Positions 18,293 to 25,280 of a stretch of 64,000 bases of DNA are shown here, one piece after another. Made by a program: the position numbers and the translations under genes. Source of the DNA: Roseicyclus mahoneyensis (GTDB lineage Bacteria; Pseudomonadota; Alphaproteobacteria; Rhodobacterales; Rhodobacteraceae); NCBI RefSeq assembly GCF_003148775.1, contig NZ_QGGW01000003.1, positions 350,523-414,522 on the forward strand. Reading direction: 5' to 3'. Within the stretch, counting starts at the first letter, position 1. Each line of letters begins with the position of its first letter. The notes under the pieces were generated by a model. It searched no databases and was not told where the DNA came from. It saw only the letters and a program-made list of their open reading frames with translations.

Positions 18293-18318
18293 GGGCGGAA
18301 AACTCGAGTTTTCCGCCC
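18293..18318. repeat. 26-bp perfect palindrome between tmk and holB
   Basis: Each 13-base arm is GGGCGGAAAACTC and its exact reverse complement. It lies in the 98-bp gap inside the operon. A second weaker dyad (CCGAAA / TTTTCGG) follows at about 18340-18361. It could be an attenuator or mRNA processing site. Confidence 0.7.
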
Positions 18319-18363
18319 GGGACAGCTGCGGATGTCCCTGCCGAAACCCCGCAGGTTTTCGGT

Positions 18364-19005
18364 TCACACCAGATGTTTCGCCACGGCGGCGGCGATATCT
18401 GCGGCGATGGCATCCGCGTCGCGGCCCGCGTCGATCAGCACGCAGCGGTCCGGCGCTTTCTCGGCCAGTGCGCGAAATCCGTCGCGCAGCTTGTGTTGGA
18501 AGGGCAGGCCGAACTCTTCGAACCGGTCCTCGCCCGAGCGGCGGGCAAGCCCGCGGGTCAGTGCCGCCTCCGGGTCCATATCGAGGATCAGGGTCAGGTC
18601 GGGCTCGATCCCGATGACAAGGGCGTGGACGTCATCGACCAGACCGCGCAAATCGCCCCGCGTCGCGCCCTGATAGACGCGGGTCGAATCCGCGAAGCGA
18701 TCGGTGATCACATCACGGCCCGCCGCCAGCGCGGGCCGGATCGTGCGTTCGAGATGGTCGCGGCGGGCGGCGGTGAAGAGCAAGATCTCGGTCTCGGGCG
18801 ACCAGCGGTCCGGATCGCCCTCTACCAGCAGGCGGCGGATGTCCTCGGCGCCGGGCGCGCCACCGGGCTCGCGCGTCAGGACCGGATCGCGCCCTTGCGC
18901 GCGCAGGGCCTCGGCCAGCCTGCGGGCCTGCGTAGATTTGCCCGAGCCGTCGATCCCCTCGAGGCTGACGAACAGCCCGGCCTTGCCCGTCCCGTCGGAG
19001 GGCAT
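18364..19005 (-). CDS. tmk: Thymidylate kinase
   Basis: A 213-residue dTMP kinase making dTDP for DNA synthesis. The P-loop is EGIDGSGKST (residues 16-25), followed by the DR-type TREPGGAPGAEDIRRLL and the base-binding DRFADSTRVYQG; LTLILDMDPEAALTR is the core strand and helix. ATG at 19005 overlaps the stop of the upstream carboxypeptidase (TGATG); GTG at 19008 is possible. It is the start of the tmk-holB-tatD-MBL run. Confidence 0.95.
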   Translation of the reverse strand: MPSDGTGKAGLFVSLEGIDGSGKSTQARRLAEALRAQGRDPVLTREPGGAPGAEDIRRLLVEGDPDRWSPETEILLFTAARRDHLERTIRPALAAGRDVITDRFADSTRVYQGATRGDLRGLVDDVHALVIGIEPDLTLILDMDPEAALTRGLARRSGEDRFEEFGLPFQHKLRDGFRALAEKAPDRCVLIDAGRDADAIAADIAAAVAKHLV

Positions 19006-20213
19006 CACCCGCCCACGAGCGTGGGGGGCGGGCCAATCAGCCGGTGCAGTACATCGCGTGTCGCCGCGCCCAGCCGGGTGCCGATGCCACCCTGCGCCAC
19101 ATCCTCTGTGGCCAGCATCGGGATGCGATGTTCGACGGCATCGACGCCCGCGCCCATGCGCACCACCAGCTCGCCCAATTGGTCACCCGTCGCGATCGGG
19201 GCCATGAAGGGGCCGGTATAGGTAACCTCGGCCGTCAGGCCCGGCGCGCCCGTCGCAGGCAGGAGCAGCGTCAGATCCTCGGCGGGCGCAAGCCCCACAT
19301 CGGTCGCGGCCCCAAGAAATACAGGCGCGCGGGCCAGTTCGGTGCCGCCTGTGACCACTTGCCGTTCAACGAACTGACGCAGGCCCCATGTCACGATGCG
19401 TTCGGCTTCGCGGGCGCGGGCCTCGCCGCTGGCCAGACCGGTTATGACGAAGGTGACGCGCCGGTTGCCCTGCGTGGCCGAGCCGACCAGCCCATATCCC
19501 GCCTCGGAGGTGTGGCCGGTCTTGAGCCCGTCGGCACCGATCCCCAGTGCCAGCAGCGGGTTGCGGTTGAACCGGTTGGCAGGCGAGCGGTTTTCGTAAT
19601 CGAATTCCGTCTCGGCGAAATAGGCATACATCTCGGGGTGTTCGGTTATGATCCGCTCGGCCAGGATGCCCAGATCGCGCATGCTCATCACATGTCCTGC
19701 GGCGGGCCAACCCGAGGCGTTCATCAGCGTCGTCTGTGTCATGCCCAATTCGCGCGCACGCGCTGTCGCGATCCGCGCCCATCCGGCCTCGGTGCCATCT
19801 GGGCTGAGCGCTTCGGCCAGAACAACGGAGGCGTCATTGCCCGATACGATGATCACGCCGCGGATCAGCTCCTCGACGGTGGGGCGGTCAGTGGTGTTGA
19901 GAAACATGGTCGAGCCGCCGAAACTCATCGCATGGGCGCTGACCGGCAGCCGCGTCTCCAGCGTCAGGCGGCCCTCCTCGATCGCTTCGAAGGTCATCAG
20001 AAGCGGCATCAGTTTCGACATCGAGGCGGGCGGCAAGGGCACCTCGGCATTGTGCGAGAACAGCACCTGGCCGGTGCCGTGGTCGATGACATAAGCGGCT
20101 GTCGCCTCGGTCTCGAAGCCTTGCGCCCGGACCACGGGCGCAATCAGGACAAGGCAGGCCGCCGCCAGCATGGCGACGGCGGTGAGGATCAAAGGTCTGG
20201 GGGCAGCTTGCAT
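19005..20213 (-). CDS. D-alanyl-D-alanine carboxypeptidase (penicillin-binding protein 5/6 type)
   Basis: A 402-residue serine peptidase. A signal peptide ends near residue 30 (IAPVVRAQG). The active-site tetrad SMSK is at residues 64-67 in PPASMSKLMPLLMTF, the SGN motif is in IIVSGNDASVVLAEAL, and KTG in GADGLKTGHTSEAGYG. A C-terminal PBP5-like domain follows (LTAEVTYTGPFMAPIATGDQ). It removes the terminal D-alanine of stem peptides in the periplasm. ATG at 20213 is 22 bp after the SPOR lipoprotein's stop, so the two envelope genes are likely cotranscribed. Confidence 0.93.
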   Translation of the reverse strand: MQAAPRPLILTAVAMLAAACLVLIAPVVRAQGFETEATAAYVIDHGTGQVLFSHNAEVPLPPASMSKLMPLLMTFEAIEEGRLTLETRLPVSAHAMSFGGSTMFLNTTDRPTVEELIRGVIIVSGNDASVVLAEALSPDGTEAGWARIATARARELGMTQTTLMNASGWPAAGHVMSMRDLGILAERIITEHPEMYAYFAETEFDYENRSPANRFNRNPLLALGIGADGLKTGHTSEAGYGLVGSATQGNRRVTFVITGLASGEARAREAERIVTWGLRQFVERQVVTGGTELARAPVFLGAATDVGLAPAEDLTLLLPATGAPGLTAEVTYTGPFMAPIATGDQLGELVVRMGAGVDAVEHRIPMLATEDVAQGGIGTRLGAATRDVLHRLIGPPPTLVGG

Positions 20214-20235
20214 TCCGGTTCCCGTGTCTTGGGTG

Positions 20236-21189
20236 TCACCTCGTGACCGCGTAGGCATCGGCAAAGCCAAGACCGCGTACCGTGCGCAGCATGGCGTCGC
20301 GATCCGCGCTTGTCTGGGCCGGCCCGACGACCACGCGCCAGAAGCGGCGACCATTCGTGCTCTGGTCGTAGATTGTCGGCACTAGACCGGCGTTGCGCAA
20401 GGCCTGTCCGGTGTTGTTGGCGTTTTCCTGTACGGAAAAGATCCCGATCTGGACATAGGCGCGGTCGAGCGTCGAGCCGCCCGGGGCGGGAGCTGACGCC
20501 GCCACGGCCGCAGGCGCGGCGGGGGCAGTGCTGGCGGGGGCTGACGGCGCGACAGGAGCCGGTCCGGCGGAGGCGATGCCGGCGGCGATCTCGGCCTCGG
20601 AAATAGCGGCTGCAGCCGCCGCGATCGGATCGCCAAGCGGGCTCGCTGTGATCGCGGATGCCGCTACGGAGGTGCCTTCCGCCGCCGCCAGCGTCATCTC
20701 TGCCCCTGCCGCGGGCGTGACGATCGGGTCGGCCACCTCTTCGCGCCTGAGGGCCGTAACCTGAACCTGCGTCGGATCGCCCGCAAGGATGTTGAGCGCG
20801 GCGGCGGCATCCGACGAGATCATCAGTGCCGGGCCCGGATTGTCATGTTCGCGCCGGAACAGGGCGCCGATCACGAAGCGCCCGTTTTCTTCGTTGCGGA
20901 TGATCACCCGCTCGGGGTCGTTGGCGGTCGGGTGCGCGATCCAGACCCCGCCCAGCGATGGGCGGCCATCCCACAGACCTTCTTCGGTCAGGTCGAAGAC
21001 ATCGGGCGCCTCGATGTCACGCTCGACCAGCCGTGTCGCGCCGATCGGCGCCGGCCCGTCCTGGGTGGCGTTGCGGGTGCCCGCATTGCCGAAGGGCTGA
21101 AACTCTTCGCCGCATGCGGCCAGGGCGAGAAATGTGCATGCGGCAAGGGAAAGCTTGGCACGCGACGGAATCGTGGGCGTTCGGGTCAT
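20236..21189 (-). CDS. SPOR-domain lipoprotein
   Basis: A 317-residue envelope protein. The lipobox LAAC places the lipidated cysteine at about residue 26 (TFLALAACGEE). The middle is an alanine/proline-rich low-complexity stretch. The last 75 residues form a SPOR domain (YVQIGIFSVQENANNTGQAL, RRFWRVVVGPAQTSADRDAM and a VRGLGFADAYAV end). SPOR domains bind denuded glycan strands at septa. It sits directly upstream of the D-Ala-D-Ala carboxypeptidase, as RlpA/SPOR genes often do. ATG at 21189; a GTG at 21207 is in frame. Confidence 0.87.
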   Translation of the reverse strand: MTRTPTIPSRAKLSLAACTFLALAACGEEFQPFGNAGTRNATQDGPAPIGATRLVERDIEAPDVFDLTEEGLWDGRPSLGGVWIAHPTANDPERVIIRNEENGRFVIGALFRREHDNPGPALMISSDAAAALNILAGDPTQVQVTALRREEVADPIVTPAAGAEMTLAAAEGTSVAASAITASPLGDPIAAAAAAISEAEIAAGIASAGPAPVAPSAPASTAPAAPAAVAASAPAPGGSTLDRAYVQIGIFSVQENANNTGQALRNAGLVPTIYDQSTNGRRFWRVVVGPAQTSADRDAMLRTVRGLGFADAYAVTR

Positions 21190-21411
21190 GTTCTGCTCTG
21201 TCCGCACTCAATGGACGCCGCAAGGCGCCTCGGTTTATCGGGCCGTCGCCGCCATGCGGACGCGGACCCGTTTGATTTGTGAGCGAAGATAGCGGGTTCT
21301 GCCGGTTCTGAAAACTGGTTTGACACAGTCCTCGCGCGAGATCGCCAGACTGTTGCCCACACGGCGCGTCTTTCAGAATCACAATCCTTGACCTAGGAGG
21401 TAGCGACTGCT

Positions 21412-21501
21412 GGAGGAGTGGCCGAGCGGTCGAAGGCACCGGTCTTGAAAACCGGCGTGCGTGAAAGCGTACCGTGGGTTCGAATCCCACCTCCTCCGCC
21501 A
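21412..21501 (+). tRNA. tRNA-Ser (anticodon TGA)
   Basis: Acceptor arms GGAGGAG and CTCCTCC pair fully, with discriminator G and encoded CCA. The long class II variable arm (GCGTGCGTGAAAGCGTACC), D-loop GCCGAGCGGTCGAAGGC, anticodon loop CTTGAAA and T-loop GGTTCGAATCC identify tRNA-Ser(UGA). It is the last clearly chromosomal gene before the element. Confidence 0.96.
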
Positions 21502-21523
21502 CATTCAGATACTGAATCCGTCC

Positions 21524-21548
21524 AAAGGCCCCGATTGGGGCCTTTTTT
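21524..21548 (+). terminator. Terminator of tRNA-Ser
   Basis: Stem AAAGGCCCC / GGGGCCTTT with loop GATT, followed by a T run. It lies 22 bp after the tRNA. Confidence 0.9.
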
Positions 21549-21889
21549 CTTTTTGTTTCAAAGGGCGTTGGCAGGGCCATCCGCCCTTCGGAGACTGGGC
21601 GCTTGCCGAAGAATGGGTCTCCGAATGGCCCGTGTCTCTCTTCGAACGCCCCTCGATGGCGGCGGGACGGCGTAAATCATCCTTGCATTTCCAATGGGTT
21701 GCCGCGTTAATGGGTTCGCCCCGTTCGCGAAATATTCCGGTGACGGAGACGGACACGAAGGCGCAAGGCGGCCAGAAGGACGGCTCCGTGGCGGCCGATC
21801 CCCAAGTCCGGCGGAAGCGTCCGAAGCGAGCCAAGGCCCTGCCGGAAGTCTCTGATGACAAACACACTTCGCGCCCATAGCCTGGCGAA
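21549..21889. other. Gap between tRNA-Ser terminator and DUF3883 gene
   Basis: About 340 bp with no convincing gene. Open frames here lack ribosome-binding sites and family resemblance. The left end of the phage-derived element should fall in or near this stretch, but no direct repeat of the tRNA 3' end is seen elsewhere in the window, so the junction cannot be placed. Confidence 0.5.
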
Positions 21890-22726
21890 ATGTCGAACGG
21901 GCCGTGGACAGACGAGGAAAACGACCTGATCGTCGCGGATTACTTCGCGATGCTCGCCGACGACATCTCCGCGCACCGCTACAGCAAGGCCGAGCATCGG
22001 CGCGCGCTCCTCCCGCTACTGAACGACCGGTCCGAGGGGTCCGTCGAGTTCAAGCACCAGAACATCAGCGCGGTGCTGAAGGGCCTCGGCGAGGACTGGA
22101 TCCCCGGCTACAAGCCCGCGTTCAATTTTCAGATGACGCTGGTTGATGCCGTGGCGCGGTGGCTGGCGCTGAACCCGGCCTGGCTCGGGCGCCAACCGGG
22201 GCTGCAAACCGCCGCTGGCCTACGCGAGGCGGCGCATATCTGGATTGGGCCGCCGCCGACGCTGTCGAACCAGCCGCCGCCACAGGAGCTGGACCAGATG
22301 CTGCACATCGCCCGCAAGTTCGACGTGGCGGGCCGGGACGAGCGCAACCGGGCCCTCGGCCGCGCGGGCGAGGAGCGCGTGCTGGCGCATGAGCGCGCGG
22401 CCTTGCGGACGGCAGGACGTGACGATCTGGCGCGCAAGGTGCGCTGGGTGTCGGAGGAGGATGGCGACGGGGCGGGCTACGACATCGCGAGTTTCGCCCC
22501 GGACGGGCTCCCCCGGCTGATCGAGGTCAAAACGACGAACGGGTGGGAGCGCACGCCCTTCCACATCACCCGCAACGAACTGGCCGTGGCCGAGGAGCGC
22601 CGGTCGGAATGGCGCCTGTTCCGGCTGTGGAATTTCTCACGCGAGCCGAAGGCGTTCGAACTGCACCCGCCGCTGGACGCGCATGTCTCGCTGACCGCGA
22701 CGACGTTTCAGGCGAGCTTTCACTGA
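21890..22726 (+). CDS. DUF3883-domain protein (restriction-nuclease-like fold)
   Basis: A 278-residue protein. The N-terminal 150 residues (PWTDEENDLIVADYFAMLAD and FKHQNISAVLKGLGEDWIPG) form a helical domain seen with nuclease-like proteins. The C-terminal DUF3883 domain has AGEERVLAHERAAL, a DGAGYDIASFAPDG segment and LPRLIEVKTTNGWERTPFHI. The acid in GYDIASF with the E-V-K triad fits the PD-(D/E)XK pattern. Such proteins occur near restriction and defence genes. It lies next to tRNA-Ser at the element's left side; ATG at 21890. Activity and membership of the element are uncertain. Confidence 0.75.
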   Translation: MSNGPWTDEENDLIVADYFAMLADDISAHRYSKAEHRRALLPLLNDRSEGSVEFKHQNISAVLKGLGEDWIPGYKPAFNFQMTLVDAVARWLALNPAWLGRQPGLQTAAGLREAAHIWIGPPPTLSNQPPPQELDQMLHIARKFDVAGRDERNRALGRAGEERVLAHERAALRTAGRDDLARKVRWVSEEDGDGAGYDIASFAPDGLPRLIEVKTTNGWERTPFHITRNELAVAEERRSEWRLFRLWNFSREPKAFELHPPLDAHVSLTATTFQASFH

Positions 22727-22729
22727 GCC

Positions 22730-23113
22730 TCAGTCGAACACCCGCTCCAGCTGTTCATGCCATGGCAGGGCCGCGACATCGGTCAGTTTCAACAGGGTCA
22801 CGGCGGGCACCTCACGCTTGTAGACGAGGCGCTTGAGGACCCCCGGCGCGAGATAGGCGAGCCGCAGCTGTCGACTGACATGGCGTTCGGCCAGCCCGAC
22901 GGCTTTCGCCAGATCGGTGACCGTGTCGAATTCGCCAGCTTCCATGCGCCGCCGCCAGCCCCACGCCCTGCCGATGGCGCGCAGGATATGCGGATCCTGT
23001 GTCCGGTCTTCGCTGGGCAGATAGGTGGCGGGCGGCATAATCTTCGGCCGCCCGTTCTGCTTGCGGACCTTGAGCGGCACGAAGATCTGGATGGACTCGT
23101 CGGGTTTCATCAT
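22730..23113 (-). CDS. HTH-containing protein of the recombinase operon
   Basis: A 127-residue basic protein. The N-terminus is a beta-rich IQIFVPLKVRKQNGRPKIMP segment. The centre is a helix-turn-helix (TVTDLAKAVGLAERHVSRQL RLAYLAPGV read in two parts), typical of the KorB/ParB-like HTH. It ends LPWHEQLERVFD. ATG at 23113 overlaps the recombinase stop, so it is the last gene of a four-gene overlapping operon. It may regulate or assist the recombinase; that is inference from the conserved pairing. Confidence 0.8.
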   Translation of the reverse strand: MMKPDESIQIFVPLKVRKQNGRPKIMPPATYLPSEDRTQDPHILRAIGRAWGWRRRMEAGEFDTVTDLAKAVGLAERHVSRQLRLAYLAPGVLKRLVYKREVPAVTLLKLTDVAALPWHEQLERVFD

Positions 23114-24435
23114 TCCGTCACCACCTTCTTTCGTGGCGCCATCATGTCGCGCATGACGCCCGAAACGCCGTCGGTCCGGACATCGATGACCAGCCCCTCG
23201 GATGTCACGGTGACCCGGCGCACCAGCAACTGCACGATCCGAGTCTGCTCCGCAGGGAACAGCTGGCCCCAGACGTCGTCGAACGTCTGCAGCGTGGAGA
23301 TCACGTCGGCCTCAGCGAAGGCGTGACCCTCGCGCGCCAAGTGGGCGATGACCTGTGCCGTGATCGAGGGCGCGCGCATCACCCGCCGCAACTCGGTCAC
23401 CACGGCCGCTTCCACGAGGTCGGCCGGAAGGCGGCGCGGGATGCCTTCATCGCTGGGTTCGCGATTCTTGATGACGTCCATCGAGACGTAATACCGGTAT
23501 CGCCGCGCGCCCTTCTTCGTGCTGCTCGGGGTCATGGCGGCGCCCGTAGCCGTGAAGATCAGCCCCTTGAGCAACGCAGGCGCCTGCGCGCGGGTGTTGT
23601 TGGCGCGCTTTCGCGGGTTCTGCCGCAAGATGGCATGGACCTGATCCCACAGCTGCTGGTCGATGATGGCCTGATGCTCGCCGGGATAGGCCTTGCCCTT
23701 GTGGACGGCGTCGCCGCGATAGACGCGGTTCATCAGCACCCTGTAGAGATATCCCTTGTCGACCAACGTGCCCTGCTTGTTGCGGAGCCCTTTGCGGCGC
23801 AGTTCGCGGGCCAGCACGGTCGCTGATCCGACCTCGACGAACCTCTCGAAGATGCCCCGCACGGTGGCAGCCTCGTCTTCATTCACCACGAGCTTGCGGT
23901 CCTTCACATCGTACCCGAGCGGGACGTAGCCGCCCATCCACATGCCCTTCATGCGGGAGGCGCGGACCTTGTCGCGGATGCGCTCGGCTGTGACCTCGCG
24001 CTCGAACTGAGCGAAGCTGAGCAGGATGTTCAGCGTCAGCCGCCCCATGGAGGTGGTGGTGTTGAAGGACTGCGTTACCGAGACGAAGGTCACGCCGTTG
24101 CGATCGAAGACCTCGACCAGCTTCGAGAAGTCCATCAGCGACCGTGACAGGCGGTCGATTTTGTAGACGACCACCACATTGATCAGGCCGTCCTCGATGT
24201 CGGCCAGAAGCTGCTTGAGGCCGGGCCGTTCCAGCGTTCCGCCCGAGATGCCGCCGTCGTCATACTGATCGCGGACCAGCACCCAGCCCTCGGAACGTTG
24301 GCTGGCGATATAGGCCTCGCAGGCTTCTCGCTGTGCGTGCAGGCTGTTGAACTCCTGCTCCAGCCCTTCCTCGGAGGACTTGCGCGTGTAGATGGCGCAG
24401 CGCTGGCGGCGGACGGGATTTGCGCGTTGATCCAT
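23110..24435 (-). CDS. Large serine recombinase
   Basis: A 441-residue site-specific recombinase and the only integrase-like gene in the window. The resolvase domain has the nucleophile Ser20 in YTRKSSEEG, then VVVVYKIDRLSRSLMDFSKL with DRLSR, and TLNILLSFAQFEREVTAERI. The recombinase domain has PLGYDVKDRKLVVNEDEA and RNKQGTLVDKGYLYRVLMNR. The zinc-ribbon region (KGLIFTATGAAMTPSSTKKG) lacks the usual cysteines, a known variant in this family. Start ATG 24435 overlaps the DUF2924 stop (TGATG). The catalytic set looks intact. Confidence 0.93.
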   Translation of the reverse strand: MDQRANPVRRQRCAIYTRKSSEEGLEQEFNSLHAQREACEAYIASQRSEGWVLVRDQYDDGGISGGTLERPGLKQLLADIEDGLINVVVVYKIDRLSRSLMDFSKLVEVFDRNGVTFVSVTQSFNTTTSMGRLTLNILLSFAQFEREVTAERIRDKVRASRMKGMWMGGYVPLGYDVKDRKLVVNEDEAATVRGIFERFVEVGSATVLARELRRKGLRNKQGTLVDKGYLYRVLMNRVYRGDAVHKGKAYPGEHQAIIDQQLWDQVHAILRQNPRKRANNTRAQAPALLKGLIFTATGAAMTPSSTKKGARRYRYYVSMDVIKNREPSDEGIPRRLPADLVEAAVVTELRRVMRAPSITAQVIAHLAREGHAFAEADVISTLQTFDDVWGQLFPAEQTRIVQLLVRRVTVTSEGLVIDVRTDGVSGVMRDMMAPRKKVVTE

Positions 24436-24890
24436 CAATCATTCCCCCGCTTTCGTTCGCGCAACCCGAAGAAGCGGTAGCCATTCCAGCGCGTTCCGGT
24501 GATCGCCCGCGCAATCGCGGACAAGGATTTGTACGGTCTCCCCTGCCACTCGAACCCGTCCCGCAAGACGGTGATCGTGTGCTCGACCCCGTTCCATTCG
24601 CGGATCAACCTCGTGCCGACCACGGGATTGCGAGGATCGGCGATCTGGCTCTTGCGTGTCAGGGTGCCGCTGACCTCGTCGGCCAGAAGGTCCAGCATGC
24701 GCCGGGTTTCGCGATCAGGACCGCCATACGTCAGCTCCTGGATGCGGTAGGCCAACCGGCCCTCAAGGAACGCTCGGCTGTTGTTCGGCGCCGTCGTGGC
24801 AAAAATCGTCTGCCACTCCGACTTCAACTGGGGGACGGACATGGACTTCAGCGCGGCCAGGCGCGCGGGGATGGGATCAGGCTTCGTCAT
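24435..24890 (-). CDS. DUF2924 protein
   Basis: A 151-residue protein: LKSMSVPQLKSEWQTIFATT, then the F-L-x-x-R-L-A-Y-R-I-Q-E-L block, then GTRLIREWNGVEHTITVLRD and YKSLSAIARAITGTRWNGYR, which are the DUF2924 signature. The family is nearly always found directly upstream of this type of serine recombinase in alphaproteobacteria. The C-terminal part resembles a small beta domain that may bind DNA; its role is unproven. ATG at 24890 sits in an ATGA overlap with the 67-aa gene. Confidence 0.9.
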   Translation of the reverse strand: MTKPDPIPARLAALKSMSVPQLKSEWQTIFATTAPNNSRAFLEGRLAYRIQELTYGGPDRETRRMLDLLADEVSGTLTRKSQIADPRNPVVGTRLIREWNGVEHTITVLRDGFEWQGRPYKSLSAIARAITGTRWNGYRFFGLRERKRGND

Positions 24891-25090
24891 GCGTTTCTCC
24901 GGTGAGTTGGAGTTGCATGACGGCATTGGTCGTCGGGATAGTGTAGGCAACGTTCTCCAGTATTGTCAGATACTTCACGCCTATCCTGCCCGAGCAGCCG
25001 AACCAGCCCGAGCGCCAGCAGGCCACACAGTTCGGCCCGGCGTTCGGCGGCGGTCATCTGGTCGGGAGGTAGCGGATTGGGGCGGTTCAT
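24887..25090 (-). CDS. Small protein heading the recombinase operon, 67 aa
   Basis: Reads MNRPNPLPPDQMTAAERRAE then LCGLLALGLVRLLGQDRREV. A conserved MTxAERxAE helix and a leucine-rich helix are typical of the small genes that precede DUF2924 in Rhizobiales and Rhodobacterales. Its stop overlaps the DUF2924 start (ATGA). No function is known. Codon bias is weaker than in its neighbours at the C-terminus. Confidence 0.65.
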   Translation of the reverse strand: MNRPNPLPPDQMTAAERRAELCGLLALGLVRLLGQDRREVSDNTGERCLHYPDDQCRHATPTHRRNA

Positions 25091-25280
25091 GTCTCGGTGG
25101 CCGTGTTTGATGGTGTGCTACCGATCAAAAGCCACCCAGCCGTCCGAGGTGGGACATCTCAGCGGAACGGGATGCGGAAATGCGAACAGGGAGAGAACAT
25201 CAGGGCTTGCCGATCACGGATTTGTCCATGATTATCGCAGGTTGAATCATTCGAGAGCAGTAGTTCATTGAGGTGAGTTC

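Noticed and set aside
21412..21501. tRNA-Ser as attB of the prophage
   Set aside because: No repeat of its 3' end was found elsewhere in the window, and the recombinase is of the serine type, which seldom uses tRNA genes.
21461..21880. Open frame between tRNA-Ser and the DUF3883 gene
   Set aside because: It starts inside the tRNA, crosses its terminator and has mixed codon use without any family resemblance.
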